Shown here piece by piece: positions 1 through 9,819 of a stretch of 64,000 bases of DNA (its first letter is position 1; every line of letters begins with the position of its first letter). Under the pieces are notes generated by a model that saw only the letters and a list, made by a program, of their open reading frames with translations, was not told the DNA's origin and did no database searches. Origin of the DNA: Ralstonia pickettii (GTDB lineage: Bacteria; Pseudomonadota; Gammaproteobacteria; Burkholderiales; Burkholderiaceae). The DNA lies in assembly GCF_001699815.1 (NCBI RefSeq), contig NZ_MCGB01000074.1, positions 1 through 64,000 of the forward strand. Direction: 5' to 3'. The translations under genes were made by a program, and so were the position numbers.

Positions 1-240
1 AGGCGTGAGCGGCTTGCGCTGGCTGGTTTGATTTCCCATCGTGGTTTTGGCCGCCGCCGAGGCGCTCCAGTCCTGTCGTCCGTGCTTGCGCAACCATACC
101 AGCACCGTCGAGCGACCCTGAATGCCATAGCGTCGCTGCGCCTCTTTGTAGGTCAGCTCGCCTTTTTCCACCTGCTCAACCACTGCCAACTTAAAAGCCA
201 GCGTGTAGTCCCTCTGCGTTCGCTTCTTCTGCCCGTCCAT
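1..240 (-). CDS. IS3-family transposase OrfA, N-terminal part (cut by window edge)
   Basis: Reading leftward from an ATG at 238-240, the frame stays open to base 1 (80 codons). The protein begins MDGQKKRTQRDYTLAFKLAV and continues through a Cro/HTH_21-like helix-turn-helix (roughly residues 12-55, with YKEAQRRYGI and STVLVWLRKHG). This is the DNA-binding OrfA of IS3-group transposases. OrfB (DDE integrase) would lie beyond the left edge. The terminal inverted repeat just upstream supports the assignment. Whether the element is intact cannot be judged here. A stand-alone regulator is less likely because the sequence is typical of IS OrfA. Confidence 0.85.
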   Translation of the reverse strand, partial: MDGQKKRTQRDYTLAFKLAVVEQVEKGELTYKEAQRRYGIQGRSTVLVWLRKHGRQDWSASAAAKTTMGNQTSQRKPLTP

Positions 241-295
241 CTTGACCCTCACTCCCTGGCGGGGAAAAAGTGTCAACCTTATTCAGGACGGGTCA
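241..295. mobile_element. Terminal region and end repeat of the IS3-family element
   Basis: The segment between the OrfA start and about base 295 is non-coding. Read on the minus strand it ends in a TGACCCGTCCTGAATAAGGT-type terminus (270-295), as in IS3-family left ends that begin with TG and carry a conserved GTCCTG block. The boundary is inferred from this end. The other end and any target-site duplication are outside the window, so the exact junction is uncertain by a few bases. Confidence 0.7.
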
Positions 296-303
296 GCTCC
301 ATG

Positions 304-333
304 AAAAAAGCCACCGAAGTTCGGTGGCTTTTT
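304..333 (-). terminator. Intrinsic terminator of lgt
   Basis: An 11-bp perfect inverted repeat (307-317 with 321-331, core GCCACCGA/TCGGTGGC, 3-nt loop) is flanked by A and T runs, giving a U-tract in either direction. It lies about 20 bp past the lgt stop and only about 10 bp from the IS end. Confidence 0.85.
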
Positions 334-351
334 CTTTGCGCGGTTGCTGCG

Positions 352-1254
352 TCAGGCGTGCGCCTGGTTTTTTTCACCGTTGCCTGCACGACGATAGGAC
401 CAGACCAGCATGGCGATGCCGATCAGGATCATTGGCAGCGACAGCCACTGGCCCATCGACAGGTTCGCCGCGAGCAGGCCCAGGAAGTTGTCCGGCTCAC
501 GCGCGAATTCCGCGGCGAAGCGGAACACGCCGTAGCCAAGCAGGAATGCGCCGGACACCGCGCCCATCGGCCGCGGCTTGCGCGCATACAGCCACAGCAG
601 GATGAAGAACAGCACGCCCTCGCCGAGGAACTGGTAGATCTGCGAGGGGTGGCGCGGCAGCATGTGGTACTGGTCAAAAACGGCCTGCAGGCCGCTGGTG
701 ACGGCCTCTTGCGCATGCGAAAGCAACCATTCACGGTCTTCGCCCTGTGCCTGCGGGAACATCATCGACCACGGCAGGTTGGGCGACGACACACGGCCCC
801 ACAGCTCGCCGTTGATGAAGTTGCCAAGGCGCCCCGCTGCGAGACCGCACGGGACCATCGGCGCGATGAAATCAGTCACCTGCATCCACGATCGACCGCG
901 CATGCGCGCATACAGCATCATCGCCACGACCACACCGAGGAAGCCGCCATGGAAGGCCATGCCGCCTTCCCAGACCTTGAAGATGTCGAGCGGGTGGGCG
1001 AAATACCAGTCGGGCTTGTAGAACAGCACGTATCCCAGGCGCCCGCCGAGAATCACACCGAGCACGCCGTAGAAGAGCATGTCGTCAAGGTCGCGGCCGG
1101 TCCAGCCTTCGGCCGCGATGTGCGGCTGGCGCGTGCGCAGTCGGCCGAACCACAGGAACATGATGAACGCCGCCAGATACATCAGGCCGTACCAGCGGAT
1201 GGCGAGCGGCCCCAGATGCAGGGCGACGGGGTCGAATTGCGGATGGATGAGCAT
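352..1254 (-). CDS. lgt: Phosphatidylglycerol--prolipoprotein diacylglyceryl transferase
   Basis: This is the inner-membrane enzyme that moves diacylglycerol from phosphatidylglycerol to the lipobox cysteine of prolipoproteins, the first step of lipoprotein maturation. The product is 300 aa, normal for the family, with multiple hydrophobic segments. The Lgt signature GRLGNFIN is at 141-148 and the conserved HGG motif includes His102. The ATG at 1252-1254 was chosen because it gives the canonical [11 protein letters not shown] start. The frame stays open further upstream, but that stretch has no Lgt similarity and runs into the LysR gene. LspA, which acts next in the pathway, is also in this window at 58 kb. 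Confidence 0.97.
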   Translation of the reverse strand: MLIHPQFDPVALHLGPLAIRWYGLMYLAAFIMFLWFGRLRTRQPHIAAEGWTGRDLDDMLFYGVLGVILGGRLGYVLFYKPDWYFAHPLDIFKVWEGGMAFHGGFLGVVVAMMLYARMRGRSWMQVTDFIAPMVPCGLAAGRLGNFINGELWGRVSSPNLPWSMMFPQAQGEDREWLLSHAQEAVTSGLQAVFDQYHMLPRHPSQIYQFLGEGVLFFILLWLYARKPRPMGAVSGAFLLGYGVFRFAAEFAREPDNFLGLLAANLSMGQWLSLPMILIGIAMLVWSYRRAGNGEKNQAHA

Positions 1255-1268
1255 GAATCCTGTGGGTT

Positions 1269-2213
1269 TCAGGTTTGGTTGTCTTCTTGCAGCTTGGCGA
1301 CGGCTTCGGCACTGGACACGAACCACGGCAGCACCGGCGAAGCGGCATCGCGTCGCCACACCAGCCCGGTCTCGATGATCGGGCTTGGCGCGGCGAGTTC
1401 GAGATAGACCACGCCGGTACGCTGGAGGTTGCATAGCGATGCCGGCACCAGCGCGACGCCCATCTCGGCGGAGACCAGGCTGACGATGGTCTGCATCTGG
1501 ATGGCTTCCTGGCCGATGCGCGTGGCAGCCCCAGATTCTCCGGGCCGGCCGCCGTGCGCGGCATGATAGCCGGTAATGATGTCATACAGCGCGGGCGCGG
1601 ACCGGCGCGGGAAGATGATGAGCGGTTCGGCCGCTGCATCTGCCAGCGCAATCGCCTGGCCCGGCGCCACGCCCCATTGCGCCGCGCGCGACGCGGGCAC
1701 CGCCAGCACGAGACGCTCGCGCACCATCGGGCGGTATTCCAGCTCGCCCGGCACGGAGCCGGCGTGATGCGCAATCACGACGCCGGCATCCACATCGCCG
1801 GCCAGGAGCGCTTCGATTTGCACATCGCTGGTGGCCTCGCGCAGCAGAAGCTGCACATCGGGCCGCGCGTCGCGAAAGTGCCGCAGCAAGGCGGGCAGGA
1901 TGCCGTAATCGGCGGTGCTGACGAAGGACAGCGACAGCGAGCCGACCTCGCCGCGCGCCAGCCGCTGCGCGAGCCCGGGCAGTGCATTCGCCTCCGCCAG
2001 CACACGCCGCACCTCAACCAGCCAGCGCGCACCGACAGCCGTCAGCGCCACGGAGCGCTGCGTGCGATGGAACAGCGTGACGCCCAATTCGTCTTCGAGC
2101 GCGCGAATCTGCTGCGACAGCGGCGGCTGCGTCATCGAAAGCCGCTCGGCGGCGCGCCCGAAATGTAATTCCTCGGCAACGGTCACGAAATAGCGAAGCT
2201 GGCGCAAATCCAT
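1269..2213 (-). CDS. LysR-family transcriptional regulator
   Basis: The 314-aa protein has an N-terminal winged helix-turn-helix (residues about 1-60; [20 protein letters not shown]) followed by a periplasmic-binding-like effector domain (about 90-295), the standard LysR layout. It is divergent from the ilvD gene at 2342, with 128 bp between the two starts, so that dehydratase gene is the likely target. It sits 14 bp upstream of lgt on the same strand. No effector can be named from sequence. It belongs to the large group of HcaR/BenM-like activators. Confidence 0.93.
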   Translation of the reverse strand: MDLRQLRYFVTVAEELHFGRAAERLSMTQPPLSQQIRALEDELGVTLFHRTQRSVALTAVGARWLVEVRRVLAEANALPGLAQRLARGEVGSLSLSFVSTADYGILPALLRHFRDARPDVQLLLREATSDVQIEALLAGDVDAGVVIAHHAGSVPGELEYRPMVRERLVLAVPASRAAQWGVAPGQAIALADAAAEPLIIFPRRSAPALYDIITGYHAAHGGRPGESGAATRIGQEAIQMQTIVSLVSAEMGVALVPASLCNLQRTGVVYLELAAPSPIIETGLVWRRDAASPVLPWFVSSAEAVAKLQEDNQT

Positions 2214-2228
2214 ATCAGCGATTGATAC

Positions 2229-2246
2229 ATTATTCGACTCAATAAT
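2229..2246. promoter_or_regulatory. Candidate LysR operator between the regulator and ilvD
   Basis: ATTATT and AATAAT form a perfect 6-bp inverted repeat separated by 6 bp, in an AT-rich patch of an otherwise GC-rich region, 16 bp from the LysR start. This fits the AT-rich interrupted dyads (T-N11-A type) that LysR proteins bind. Binding is inferred, not shown. Confidence 0.4.
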
Positions 2247-2341
2247 CGCTTAATAATATATTTGACGCGTCGTTTCTCCAAGCGCATGCTGGGCGCCAAG
2301 CCGTTGACTACAACGATAGAGTCGACCCCACGGAGACCCCC

Positions 2342-4015
2342 ATGCCAGACAACAAGCGTTCCCAGCACATCACTCAGGGCGTGGCGCGCTCGCCCAACCG
2401 CTCGATGTACTACGCGCTGGGCTACACAAAAGACGACTTCAACAATCCGATGATCGGTGTGGCCAACGGCCATTCGACCATCACGCCATGCAACTCGGGC
2501 CTGCAGAAGCTGGCCGATGCCGCCGTGGCTGCAATAAAGGACGCCCGCGCGAATCCGCAGATCTTCGGCACGCCCACCATTTCCGATGGCATGTCGATGG
2601 GCACGGAAGGCATGAAGTTCTCGCTGATCTCGCGCGAAGTGATTGCCGACTGCATCGAGACCTGCGTCAACGGCCAATGGATGGACGGTGTGGTCGTCAT
2701 CGGCGGCTGCGACAAGAACATGCCGGGCGGCATGATCGCCCTGGCGCGCACGAATGTGCCGGGCATCTACGTGTACGGCGGCACCATCAAGCCGGGGCAC
2801 TGGAAGGGCAAGGACCTGACCATCGTCTCGTCGTTCGAGGCCGTGGGCGAATTCACCGCCGGCCGCATGAGCGAGGAAGACTTCGAGGGCATCGAAAAAA
2901 ACGCCTGCCCGTCGAGCGGTTCGTGCGGCGGCATGTACACGGCCAACACGATGAGTTCGTCGTTTGAAGCGCTAGGCATGTCGTTGCTGTATTCATCGAC
3001 GATGGCCAATCCCGATCAGGAGAAGGTCGACAGCGCCGCCGAATCCGCTCGCGTGTTGGTTGATGCCGTGCGCCGCGACCTGAAGCCGCGCGACATCATC
3101 ACGCGCAAGTCCATCGAGAACGCTGTCGCCGTCATCATGGCAACCGGTGGCTCGACCAACGCCGTGCTGCACTACCTGGCCATCGCTCACGCTGCGGAAG
3201 TGGAATGGACGATCGACGACTTCGAGCGGGTGCGCCAGCGCGTGCCCGTCATCTGCAACCTCAAGCCGTCGGGCCAGTACGTGGCCACCGACCTGCACGA
3301 GGCCGGCGGCATCCCGCAGGTGATGAAGCTGCTGCTCAACGCCGGCCTGCTGCATGGCGATTGCATCACCATCACCGGCAAGACGCTGGCGGAAGAACTC
3401 GCCCACGTGCCCGACCAGCCGCGCGCTGATCAGAACGTGATCCTGCCGATTGACAAGGCGCTCTACAAGGAAGGCCACCTCGCCATCCTGAAGGGCAATC
3501 TGGCCGAAGAAGGCGCCGTGGCGAAGATCACCGGGCTGAAGAATCCCGTCATCACCGGCCCGGCCCGCGTGTTCGAGGACGAGCAAAGTGCGATGAGCGC
3601 GATCCTGGGCGACCAGATCAAGGCCGGCGATATTCTGGTGCTGCGCTATCTGGGGCCGAAGGGCGGCCCCGGCATGCCGGAGATGCTGGCCCCGACCTCG
3701 GCCATCATCGGCAAGGGCCTGGGCGAGTCAGTCGGCTTCATTACCGACGGACGCTTCTCGGGCGGTACGTGGGGCATGGTGGTCGGCCACGTCGCACCGG
3801 AAGCCTACGTGGGAGGCACGATTGGATTGGTGCACGAAGGGGATTCGATCACCATCGACGCGCACCAGCGGCTGCTGCAATTGAACGTGCCGGACGACGA
3901 GCTTGCCCGCCGCCGCGCCGCGTGGAAGCAACCTGCGCCGCGCTATACGCGTGGCGTGCTGGCGAAGTTTGCAAAACTGGCAGCAACGGCCAGCAAGGGT
4001 GCGGTAACGGACTGA
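2342..4015 (+). CDS. ilvD: Dihydroxy-acid dehydratase, three-cysteine type
   Basis: Catalyses dehydration of 2,3-dihydroxy-isovalerate and 2,3-dihydroxy-3-methylvalerate to the keto acids that precede valine and isoleucine. The 557-aa protein carries cysteines at about 50 (TPCN), 123 ([10 protein letters not shown]) and 195 (GSCGGM), the trio that holds a [2Fe-2S] cluster in the oxygen-tolerant IlvD branch. The motif GRFSGGTWG lies near the C-terminus. ATG 2342 follows an acceptable GGAG. A divergent LysR gene suggests separate regulation. A second, shorter-cysteine-set IlvD is encoded at 20494. A sugar-acid dehydratase role is possible but less likely given the length and sequence. Confidence 0.93.
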   Translation: MPDNKRSQHITQGVARSPNRSMYYALGYTKDDFNNPMIGVANGHSTITPCNSGLQKLADAAVAAIKDARANPQIFGTPTISDGMSMGTEGMKFSLISREVIADCIETCVNGQWMDGVVVIGGCDKNMPGGMIALARTNVPGIYVYGGTIKPGHWKGKDLTIVSSFEAVGEFTAGRMSEEDFEGIEKNACPSSGSCGGMYTANTMSSSFEALGMSLLYSSTMANPDQEKVDSAAESARVLVDAVRRDLKPRDIITRKSIENAVAVIMATGGSTNAVLHYLAIAHAAEVEWTIDDFERVRQRVPVICNLKPSGQYVATDLHEAGGIPQVMKLLLNAGLLHGDCITITGKTLAEELAHVPDQPRADQNVILPIDKALYKEGHLAILKGNLAEEGAVAKITGLKNPVITGPARVFEDEQSAMSAILGDQIKAGDILVLRYLGPKGGPGMPEMLAPTSAIIGKGLGESVGFITDGRFSGGTWGMVVGHVAPEAYVGGTIGLVHEGDSITIDAHQRLLQLNVPDDELARRRAAWKQPAPRYTRGVLAKFAKLAATASKGAVTD

Positions 4016-4036
4016 GTTGTTGGCGACACCCACAAA

Positions 4037-4060
4037 AAACCCGCCACACGGCGGGTTTTT
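4037..4060 (+). terminator. Intrinsic terminator after ilvD
   Basis: AACCCGCC and GGCGGGTT pair around a 4-nt loop (ACAC) and are followed by a run of T, 20 bp after the ilvD stop. The A-run on the other side lets it also act for the convergent minus-strand operon ending at 4071. Confidence 0.85.
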
Positions 4061-4070
4061 CTTGATCCGA

Positions 4071-4496
4071 TCAGCGCTGCGGCGGCTTCTGCTGCGCAGC
4101 CAGCGCATCGTCCAGCGCGGCGCCCAGCCAATCCATCAGGCGGGCCTCCAGCGTACGGGTCAGCTCCGCCGCCAACTGTTCGCTCAGCAGCGATAGGCGC
4201 GACTCCATGGCGGCACGGCACTGCGCTTCGATCAACGCCGGCCATTCGGATTGAAAACGCCACATCACGTCGCCCATCACGCGGGCGGCATCAGTGCCTG
4301 CGGGCGGCATGGCCGACGTGGGCGCAAGCCCCTGCTCGCGCAGGGCGGGCGGGACGTCCACGTTGGGCACTTCAGCAGGCGCGCGCGGCGGCGCAGCGGG
4401 CGCTGCCGCGGGTGCCGCGTCCTCCAATTCGACGATCTCCGTCAGAACAGGGATGTTGTTGTCCGCGTGGGACCTGGGATAACGTCCGTCGGTCAT
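4071..4496 (-). CDS. Conserved hypothetical protein, DUF2486-like
   Basis: A 141-aa protein with an N-terminal IPVLTEIVEL block (about residues 14-24), an Ala/Pro-rich linker (about 28-70) and an amphipathic, mostly helical C-terminal half. The layout resembles DUF2486 proteins that follow holC in Burkholderiaceae; the family assignment is from memory. No catalytic motif is visible and the function is unknown. Its start overlaps the holC stop by 4 bp (ATGA), so it is translationally coupled in the pepA-holC run. Confidence 0.8.
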   Translation of the reverse strand: MTDGRYPRSHADNNIPVLTEIVELEDAAPAAAPAAPPRAPAEVPNVDVPPALREQGLAPTSAMPPAGTDAARVMGDVMWRFQSEWPALIEAQCRAAMESRLSLLSEQLAAELTRTLEARLMDWLGAALDDALAAQQKPPQR

Positions 4497-4921
4497 GCGC
4501 GCCCCACGTCGTGGTGTTGGATCGGATAACCGCGATCGCGGTAGAAACGGAAGCGATCGCGCGCAGCGGCACGATCGGCATCGTCATCGCCCACGATTTC
4601 GATCAACCGGCTGAAGCGCGCGAACAGCGCCGGCGGCTCGGGCGACAGGTTGACCAGGATGTCGTGATGCGGCGCGTCGTCCAGCGGTTCAGTTGCATCG
4701 GCCAGCAGGATGGGCGTCTGGGCAGCCAGGGGATGCCGCAGGCCACAATGCGGCAGGAAATCGAGCTGGCTGAACGTCCACAACTGCGTGTCGAACGCTT
4801 GCAGCGCAGCTTGATCTCCGACCACGATCACTTTCTGGCCCGCGCCGTAGGCCTTGCGCACGAGCCGGCAGGCATACGCCAGTTTGCCAGGCACGTTGCT
4901 GTGGAAATCGACGCGGGTCAT
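4493..4921 (-). CDS. holC: DNA polymerase III subunit chi
   Basis: Chi links the clamp loader to single-strand-binding protein through psi. The 142-aa product starts MTRVDFHSNVPGKLAYACRL and shows the typical HolC pattern: DFHSN start, a central PILLAD segment and a C-terminal RFRFYRDRGY. It sits 22 bp behind pepA on the same strand, the common pepA-holC arrangement in proteobacteria. Confidence 0.95.
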   Translation of the reverse strand: MTRVDFHSNVPGKLAYACRLVRKAYGAGQKVIVVGDQAALQAFDTQLWTFSQLDFLPHCGLRHPLAAQTPILLADATEPLDDAPHHDILVNLSPEPPALFARFSRLIEIVGDDDADRAAARDRFRFYRDRGYPIQHHDVGRA

Positions 4922-4943
4922 ACGGTGCAGTGCCTCCGGCTGA

Positions 4944-6452
4944 TCAACCGCGGTCCATCAGGAAGCGCGTCAGCAACGGCACCGGGCGGCCCGTGGCGCC
5001 CTTGGCTGCACCGCTCTTCCAGGCCGTACCGGCGATGTCGAGGTGGGCCCAGTCGTACTTTTCAGTAAAGCGCGCCAGGAAGCAGGCTGCCGTCACGCTG
5101 CCGGCCGGGCGGCCGCCGATGTTGCCCATGTCCGCAAAGTTGGATTTGAGCTGTTCCTGGTACTCCTCGTCCAGCGGCATGCGCCACGCGGTATCGAGCG
5201 ACTGCTTGCCCGCCGCTACCAACGCATCGGCCAGTGCATCGCTGCGGGCGTACATGCCGGTGTTGATGTGGCCCAGGGCAATGATGCAGGCGCCCGTGAG
5301 CGTGGCCACGTCGATCACCACGGCCGGCTTGAAGCGCTCCACATAGGTGAGCGCATCGCAGAGGATCAGGCGGCCTTCGGCGTCGGTGTTCAAGATCTCG
5401 ATGGTCTGGCCCGACATGCTGGTCACCACGTCACCCGGCTTGGTGGCGATGCCGCTGGGCATGTTCTCGCAGGTCGGCACCACGGCAATGACGTTCTGCT
5501 TGAGGCCCATTTCGGCCACGGCACGCAACGTGCCCAGCACCGAAGCGGCGCCGCACATGTCGTACTTCATCTCGTCCATGCCCTCGCCCGGCTTGAGCGA
5601 GATGCCACCCGTATCAAACGTGATGCCCTTGCCGACCAGCACCACCGGGGCCTGCTTGGCCGGACCTCCCTCGTAGCGCAGCACGATGAACGCCGGCGGC
5701 TCGACGCTGCCCTTGGTCACGGCCAGGAAGGCGCCCATCTTTAGGGCTTCGATCTGCTTGCGGCCAAGCACTTCAACCTTGAGCTTGAAATCCTTGGCGA
5801 TCTGGCGTGCGGTGTTGGCCAGGTACGTCGGCGTGCAGATGTTGGACGGCAGGTTGCCCAGATCACGCGTGAGGTCCATGCCGTTGGCGATGGCGGTGCC
5901 GCGGGCGGCAGCCACGCTGGCTGTCTTGGCGTCGGCAGCCGGCACGGCCAGCACGAGCTTGCGCAAACCGGTACCGTTCTTGTCGCGCTTGCTCTTGAGT
6001 TCCGGATGGCGCTCGATAAAGCGGTAGCTGGCTTCGCGGATAAGCGTGACGGCGGTCAACACGGCCCAGGCGGTGTCCTTGTCGCGCGCGGTGTGCTCGG
6101 TGAGCGTCCATGTCACGCTGGCGGCCTTGGTGCTGGCCAGCGCGCGCAGTGCGGTGCGCACGGCTTCAGCGTAAGCGCGGTCGGTAAAGTCGGCTTCCTT
6201 GCCCAGGCCGACCAGCAGCACGCGGGCAGCGCCCACGCCGGCCACTTCGTGCAGCAGCAGCGACGTGCCGCGCTTGCCTTCGAAGTCGCCCAGCTTGACG
6301 AGGCGGGCGACCAGGCCCTTGGTGGCCACGTCCAGCGCCTTTGCGGCGCCAGCCAAGGTCTGCGACTCGAACAGACCGATCACGAGGCAATCGCTCTTGG
6401 CAGCCAGGGCGCCCGCTTTGGCCCAGTCCAGGGCTTTTGTGCTAAATTCCAT
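4944..6452 (-). CDS. pepA: Leucyl aminopeptidase (M17, cytosol aminopeptidase)
   Basis: A two-metal aminopeptidase that releases N-terminal residues from peptides; in E. coli PepA also binds DNA. The 502-aa protein has an N-terminal macro-like domain and a C-terminal M17 catalytic domain with the metal/active-site stretch [17 protein letters not shown] and the signature NTDAEGRL. The ATG at 6450-6452 starts [10 protein letters not shown], as in beta-proteobacterial PepA; the upstream in-frame extension of 9 codons is not needed. It is divergent from lptF with 138 bp between the starts. Confidence 0.97.
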   Translation of the reverse strand: MEFSTKALDWAKAGALAAKSDCLVIGLFESQTLAGAAKALDVATKGLVARLVKLGDFEGKRGTSLLLHEVAGVGAARVLLVGLGKEADFTDRAYAEAVRTALRALASTKAASVTWTLTEHTARDKDTAWAVLTAVTLIREASYRFIERHPELKSKRDKNGTGLRKLVLAVPAADAKTASVAAARGTAIANGMDLTRDLGNLPSNICTPTYLANTARQIAKDFKLKVEVLGRKQIEALKMGAFLAVTKGSVEPPAFIVLRYEGGPAKQAPVVLVGKGITFDTGGISLKPGEGMDEMKYDMCGAASVLGTLRAVAEMGLKQNVIAVVPTCENMPSGIATKPGDVVTSMSGQTIEILNTDAEGRLILCDALTYVERFKPAVVIDVATLTGACIIALGHINTGMYARSDALADALVAAGKQSLDTAWRMPLDEEYQEQLKSNFADMGNIGGRPAGSVTAACFLARFTEKYDWAHLDIAGTAWKSGAAKGATGRPVPLLTRFLMDRG

Positions 6453-6590
6453 CGCGCTTCTCTCTATGAGGCGAGTCAACGAAAGCCCACATTATCCGCC
6501 ATTTTGCGCGGGGGCTCCGATGGAACCTGGATGGGGCACGCATCGTCCCAACCTTGGCCCAGACCTCGCCCTCCCCCTTCCCGCATCCGC

Positions 6591-7709
6591 ATGATTTTCG
6601 AACAAGCCCTGCGACGCGAGCTGTCCTTTACCGCCGGCGCCGTCTTCCTCGTGCTGCTGACGTTCATGCTGACCACCCTGGTGATCCGCATTCTCGGCAT
6701 GGCCGCCAACGGCGAGGCCAACCCGAATGACGTCCTGCTCCTTATCGGCCTGGCAACGCTGGGCTACCTGGCGATTCTGCTGTGCGCCACGCTGTTCATC
6801 TCGGTGTTGCTGGTGCTGACGCGCTGGTACAAGGATTCCGAGATGGTGGTGTGGTTCACCTCGGGCATCAGCCTGACGGATTTCATCCGACCGGTTCTGC
6901 GCTTCTCGCTGCCGTTCATCGTGCTGGTGGCGCTGCTGGCGCTGTTCGGCTGGCCGTGGGCCAACCAGCAGAGCGCGCTGTTTCGAGACCGCTTCGAGCA
7001 ACGCGATGTGCTGTCGATGATCTCCGCCGGCCGCTTCATCGAGCCCGCGCACGGCAACTATGTGCTCTTCATCGAGGGCGTCGATAGCGGCATGAAGCAC
7101 GCCCGCAACCTGTTCGTCGCCAATGCCGAGCAGGACAAGATCGGCGTGGCGGTGGCCAAGACCGGCGAATTCAAGACCATGCCCAATGGCGACCGCTTTG
7201 TCGTGCTCGACAAGGGCCGCCGCTATGAAGGCACCCCCGGCAAGCTCGACTACCGCATCGTCGAATTCGACAAATACGGCGTGAAGGTCGCCAACAAGCC
7301 ACCGCAGGCAGACGCCAACCTGCCGACCAAGAGCCGCTCCACAAAGGATTTGCTCGCCGACCCGACGCCCGAAAACCTGGGCGAACTGGTATGGCGGATC
7401 GGCCTGCCTCTGCTGGCGCTAAACTTTGTGCTGATCGCCATTCCGCTGGCCTACGTCAATCCGCGCCTGGGCCGCTACACACCGATGATCTTCGCGGTGC
7501 TGATCTACCTGACGTATTCGAACCTGTTGAACCTGTCGCAAGCGTGGGTTTCGCAGGGCAAGATGAACGTGTTCATGGCTTGGTGGCCGATCCACCTGGC
7601 CGCCTTCATCTGTGCGGTGCTGCTGTTCCGCTTCCGCCACTACAGCGCGGCCGGCCTGAAGGGCATTTCTGCCCTGCTGGGCTTCGCACCCAAGAAGGCG
7701 GGTGCGTGA
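6591..7709 (+). CDS. lptF: LPS export ABC transporter permease LptF
   Basis: One of the two inner-membrane permeases that, with the LptB ATPase, pull lipopolysaccharide from the inner membrane into the LptC-A-D bridge. The 372-aa protein has the YjgP/YjgQ pattern: N-terminal MIFEQALRREL, three membrane segments, a periplasmic beta-jellyroll region (about 130-270) and three C-terminal membrane segments. The frame is open far upstream, but ATG 6591 gives the conserved N-terminus. Its TGA overlaps the lptG ATG. Confidence 0.95.
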   Translation: MIFEQALRRELSFTAGAVFLVLLTFMLTTLVIRILGMAANGEANPNDVLLLIGLATLGYLAILLCATLFISVLLVLTRWYKDSEMVVWFTSGISLTDFIRPVLRFSLPFIVLVALLALFGWPWANQQSALFRDRFEQRDVLSMISAGRFIEPAHGNYVLFIEGVDSGMKHARNLFVANAEQDKIGVAVAKTGEFKTMPNGDRFVVLDKGRRYEGTPGKLDYRIVEFDKYGVKVANKPPQADANLPTKSRSTKDLLADPTPENLGELVWRIGLPLLALNFVLIAIPLAYVNPRLGRYTPMIFAVLIYLTYSNLLNLSQAWVSQGKMNVFMAWWPIHLAAFICAVLLFRFRHYSAAGLKGISALLGFAPKKAGA

Positions 7710-8902
7710 TGAAGATGCCGGTCTATGAGAAGTACTTCGCGCGTCAGATCTACGGCGTGTTCGTCTTCATCCTGTTTGCGGTGCTGGCGCTGTTCATCTT
7801 CTTCGACATGCTGGGCGAGCTGGGCTCGGTGGTCGGACGCTACACCACGCTGGTCGCGTTCTTCCACGTGATGCTGCAGGCGCCGACACGTGTGTACGAA
7901 GTGATTCCGGTGGCCGCGCTCATCAGCGCCATCTACGTGTTCTCGCAGATGGCCAGCCAGTCGGAGTTCACGATCTTTCGCGTGGCCGGGCTCGATACGC
8001 GGCGTGCGCTACTGTCATTGTTCAAGATTGCGCTGCCGCTGGCGCTCGTCACGTACCTCTTTGGTGAATTCATCGGGCCGAAAGCGGAAGAGTACGCACA
8101 GAAAGTGCGACTGGAAGCGCTGGGCGCGACGGTGTCGGCCGGCTTCCGTTCGGGCGTGTGGGTGAAGGACCGCGGCCCCGCAAAGCCGGACGGCACGGGC
8201 GGCGAAGTCACCCGCTTCGTCAACGTGGGCGCGCTGCAGCCGGACCAGTCCATCAAGGGCCTGCGCATCTATGAGTTCGATTCGGATTACCGCCTGAGTT
8301 CGATTCGCGTGGCGGATCAGGCGCGCTACCAGGGCCACCAGAACTGGCAACTGAACGACGTGACGGAGACACGCTTCGTTGAATTCCCGCGCAAGCCCGG
8401 CACGGTTGCCCCGCAAGACACGGTGCAGGCCGTGCCCGGCGCGCCGGACGCGCTGGCGCCCGACTTCCGCGGCGAGCAGACCAAGCTGCCGCACCAGGAG
8501 ATGCGCTCGGAACTCACGCCGCAGATCCTGTCGGTGCTGATGGTCACGCCCGACCGCATGGCCACGCTGGACCTCTTCCAGTACATCCGCCACCTGCGCG
8601 ACAACAAGCAGGACACGCAGCGCTACGAGATCGCGCTGTGGAAGAAGGTGGTCTATCCGTTCACCGTGCTGGTGATGATGGCGCTGGCCCTGCCTTTTGC
8701 GTATCTGCACGCACGTGCAGGTGCGGTCGGCCTGAAGGTGTTCGGCGGCATCATGCTCGGGTTGTCGTTCCAGCTGGTGAACAACCTCTTCTCGCACGTC
8801 GGCCTGCTGAACACGTGGCCGGCCATCTTCACGGCCATCGTGCCGGGCGCGCTGTATCTGGCACTGGCGCTGGTCAGCCTGCGCTGGGTGGAGCGCCACT
8901 GA
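7709..8902 (+). CDS. lptG: LPS export ABC transporter permease LptG
   Basis: Partner of LptF in LPS extraction. The 397-aa product starts MKMPVYEKYFARQIYGVFVF and has the same six-segment YjgP/YjgQ layout with a large periplasmic domain (about 120-300). The start is fixed by the ATGA overlap with lptF at 7709. Its stop overlaps the next start (TGATG at 8900-8904), so the three genes are probably one transcript. Confidence 0.95.
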   Translation: MKMPVYEKYFARQIYGVFVFILFAVLALFIFFDMLGELGSVVGRYTTLVAFFHVMLQAPTRVYEVIPVAALISAIYVFSQMASQSEFTIFRVAGLDTRRALLSLFKIALPLALVTYLFGEFIGPKAEEYAQKVRLEALGATVSAGFRSGVWVKDRGPAKPDGTGGEVTRFVNVGALQPDQSIKGLRIYEFDSDYRLSSIRVADQARYQGHQNWQLNDVTETRFVEFPRKPGTVAPQDTVQAVPGAPDALAPDFRGEQTKLPHQEMRSELTPQILSVLMVTPDRMATLDLFQYIRHLRDNKQDTQRYEIALWKKVVYPFTVLVMMALALPFAYLHARAGAVGLKVFGGIMLGLSFQLVNNLFSHVGLLNTWPAIFTAIVPGALYLALALVSLRWVERH

Positions 8903-9273
8903 TGGCTGGCCGTGCACTTGTCCTGTTTGCGCACGGCGCGCGCGACGCGCGCTGGCGTGAACCGTTCGACCGCCTGCGCGAGCGTTTGGCTGCGCAGCAG
9001 CCCGACGTTGACACGCGCCTCGCCTTTCTCGAACTGATGGCGCCCGATCTGCCGGGCACCATCGCTGACCTGGCCGCAAACGGCACGCAGAGCATCACCA
9101 TCGTGCCCGTGTTCTTCGGCCAGGGCGGCCACCTGCGGCGCGATCTGCCTGCGCTGGTCGCGCAATGCACGCAGGCGCATCCCGCCCTCTCCATCCGCTG
9201 CGCCGACGCCGTTGGCGAAGACGACGCCGTACTCGACGCCATCGCGGGTTACTGCGTCCGGCAACTGGGCTAA
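8902..9273 (+). CDS. CbiX/SirB-type sirohydrochlorin chelatase (small form)
   Basis: The 123-aa protein matches the short single-domain CbiX family: N-terminal LVLFAHGARDARW with the catalytic His, and VPVFFGQGGHLRRDLP with the second His around residue 75. These enzymes insert cobalt or iron into sirohydrochlorin. A ferrochelatase role for siroheme would fit the sulfite reductase and SUMT genes nearby, though metal choice cannot be read from sequence. It is coupled to lptG by a start-stop overlap. Confidence 0.85.
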   Translation: MAGRALVLFAHGARDARWREPFDRLRERLAAQQPDVDTRLAFLELMAPDLPGTIADLAANGTQSITIVPVFFGQGGHLRRDLPALVAQCTQAHPALSIRCADAVGEDDAVLDAIAGYCVRQLG

Positions 9274-9283
9274 ACCAGACGCC

Positions 9284-9685
9284 CTACTGCGGTTCTGCCG
9301 CGCGCGCGAAGCGCGCATGCACGTTGTTCTCGACGTGAAAGCCATGCGCGCCGAACTCCACCAGTTCCAGTGTCAACCCGAGATAACGGCGCGCAAACAC
9401 GTCGGCCAGATGCGCACGCATGGCGGCGAACATCGCTGCACAGATCGGCCCCGTCACGGCTTTGCGCCGCCCCGCCTTGATGCGGAACGTCACGTGGATG
9501 AAGGCATCGTCTTCCGCGCCATCGGCCATGCGGTATTGGTCGAGGCGCAGCGCGCGCGTGCGGATGCCACCAATGGGAAACACATCCGCATAGCCGATCA
9601 GCACATCGTTAAGCACGCGCATCAGCTCAGGAATGCGCGCATCGGCCTCGACATTGGCGGTGTATTCGATGATGACGTGCGGCAT
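9284..9685 (-). CDS. 5-carboxymethyl-2-hydroxymuconate isomerase family protein
   Basis: A 133-aa member of the CHMI branch of the tautomerase superfamily. The ATG at 9683-9685 puts a proline directly after Met (MPHVIIEYTANV), which becomes the catalytic N-terminal proline after Met removal. That fixes the start against an upstream in-frame extension. CHMI acts in 4-hydroxyphenylacetate breakdown, but no other gene of that pathway is nearby, so the substrate here is uncertain. Confidence 0.85.
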   Translation of the reverse strand: MPHVIIEYTANVEADARIPELMRVLNDVLIGYADVFPIGGIRTRALRLDQYRMADGAEDDAFIHVTFRIKAGRRKAVTGPICAAMFAAMRAHLADVFARRYLGLTLELVEFGAHGFHVENNVHARFARAAEPQ

Positions 9686-9731
9686 GGCACTGATCTCCCC
9701 CCGGAGAATGAAATAGGTCAAAGCATCTCAT

Positions 9732-9767
9732 GCCCGGCAGCGTTGTCGCTGTACCCGGGCGGGTTTT
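9732..9767 (+). terminator. Terminator-like hairpin with T-run on the plus strand
   Basis: CCGG-CAGCG and CGCTG-TA-CCGG pair around TTGT, and five T follow within about 6 bp. On the plus strand this resembles an intrinsic terminator, yet the nearest plus-strand gene ends 460 bp upstream. On the minus strand it lies in the gap between cobA and the isomerase gene and lacks a U-run. Confidence 0.4.
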
Positions 9768-9819
9768 TACTGCGTGAAGAAGGGGGAGTGAGAGAAAGCG
9801 CTGGCGCGCCGAGCGCAGC

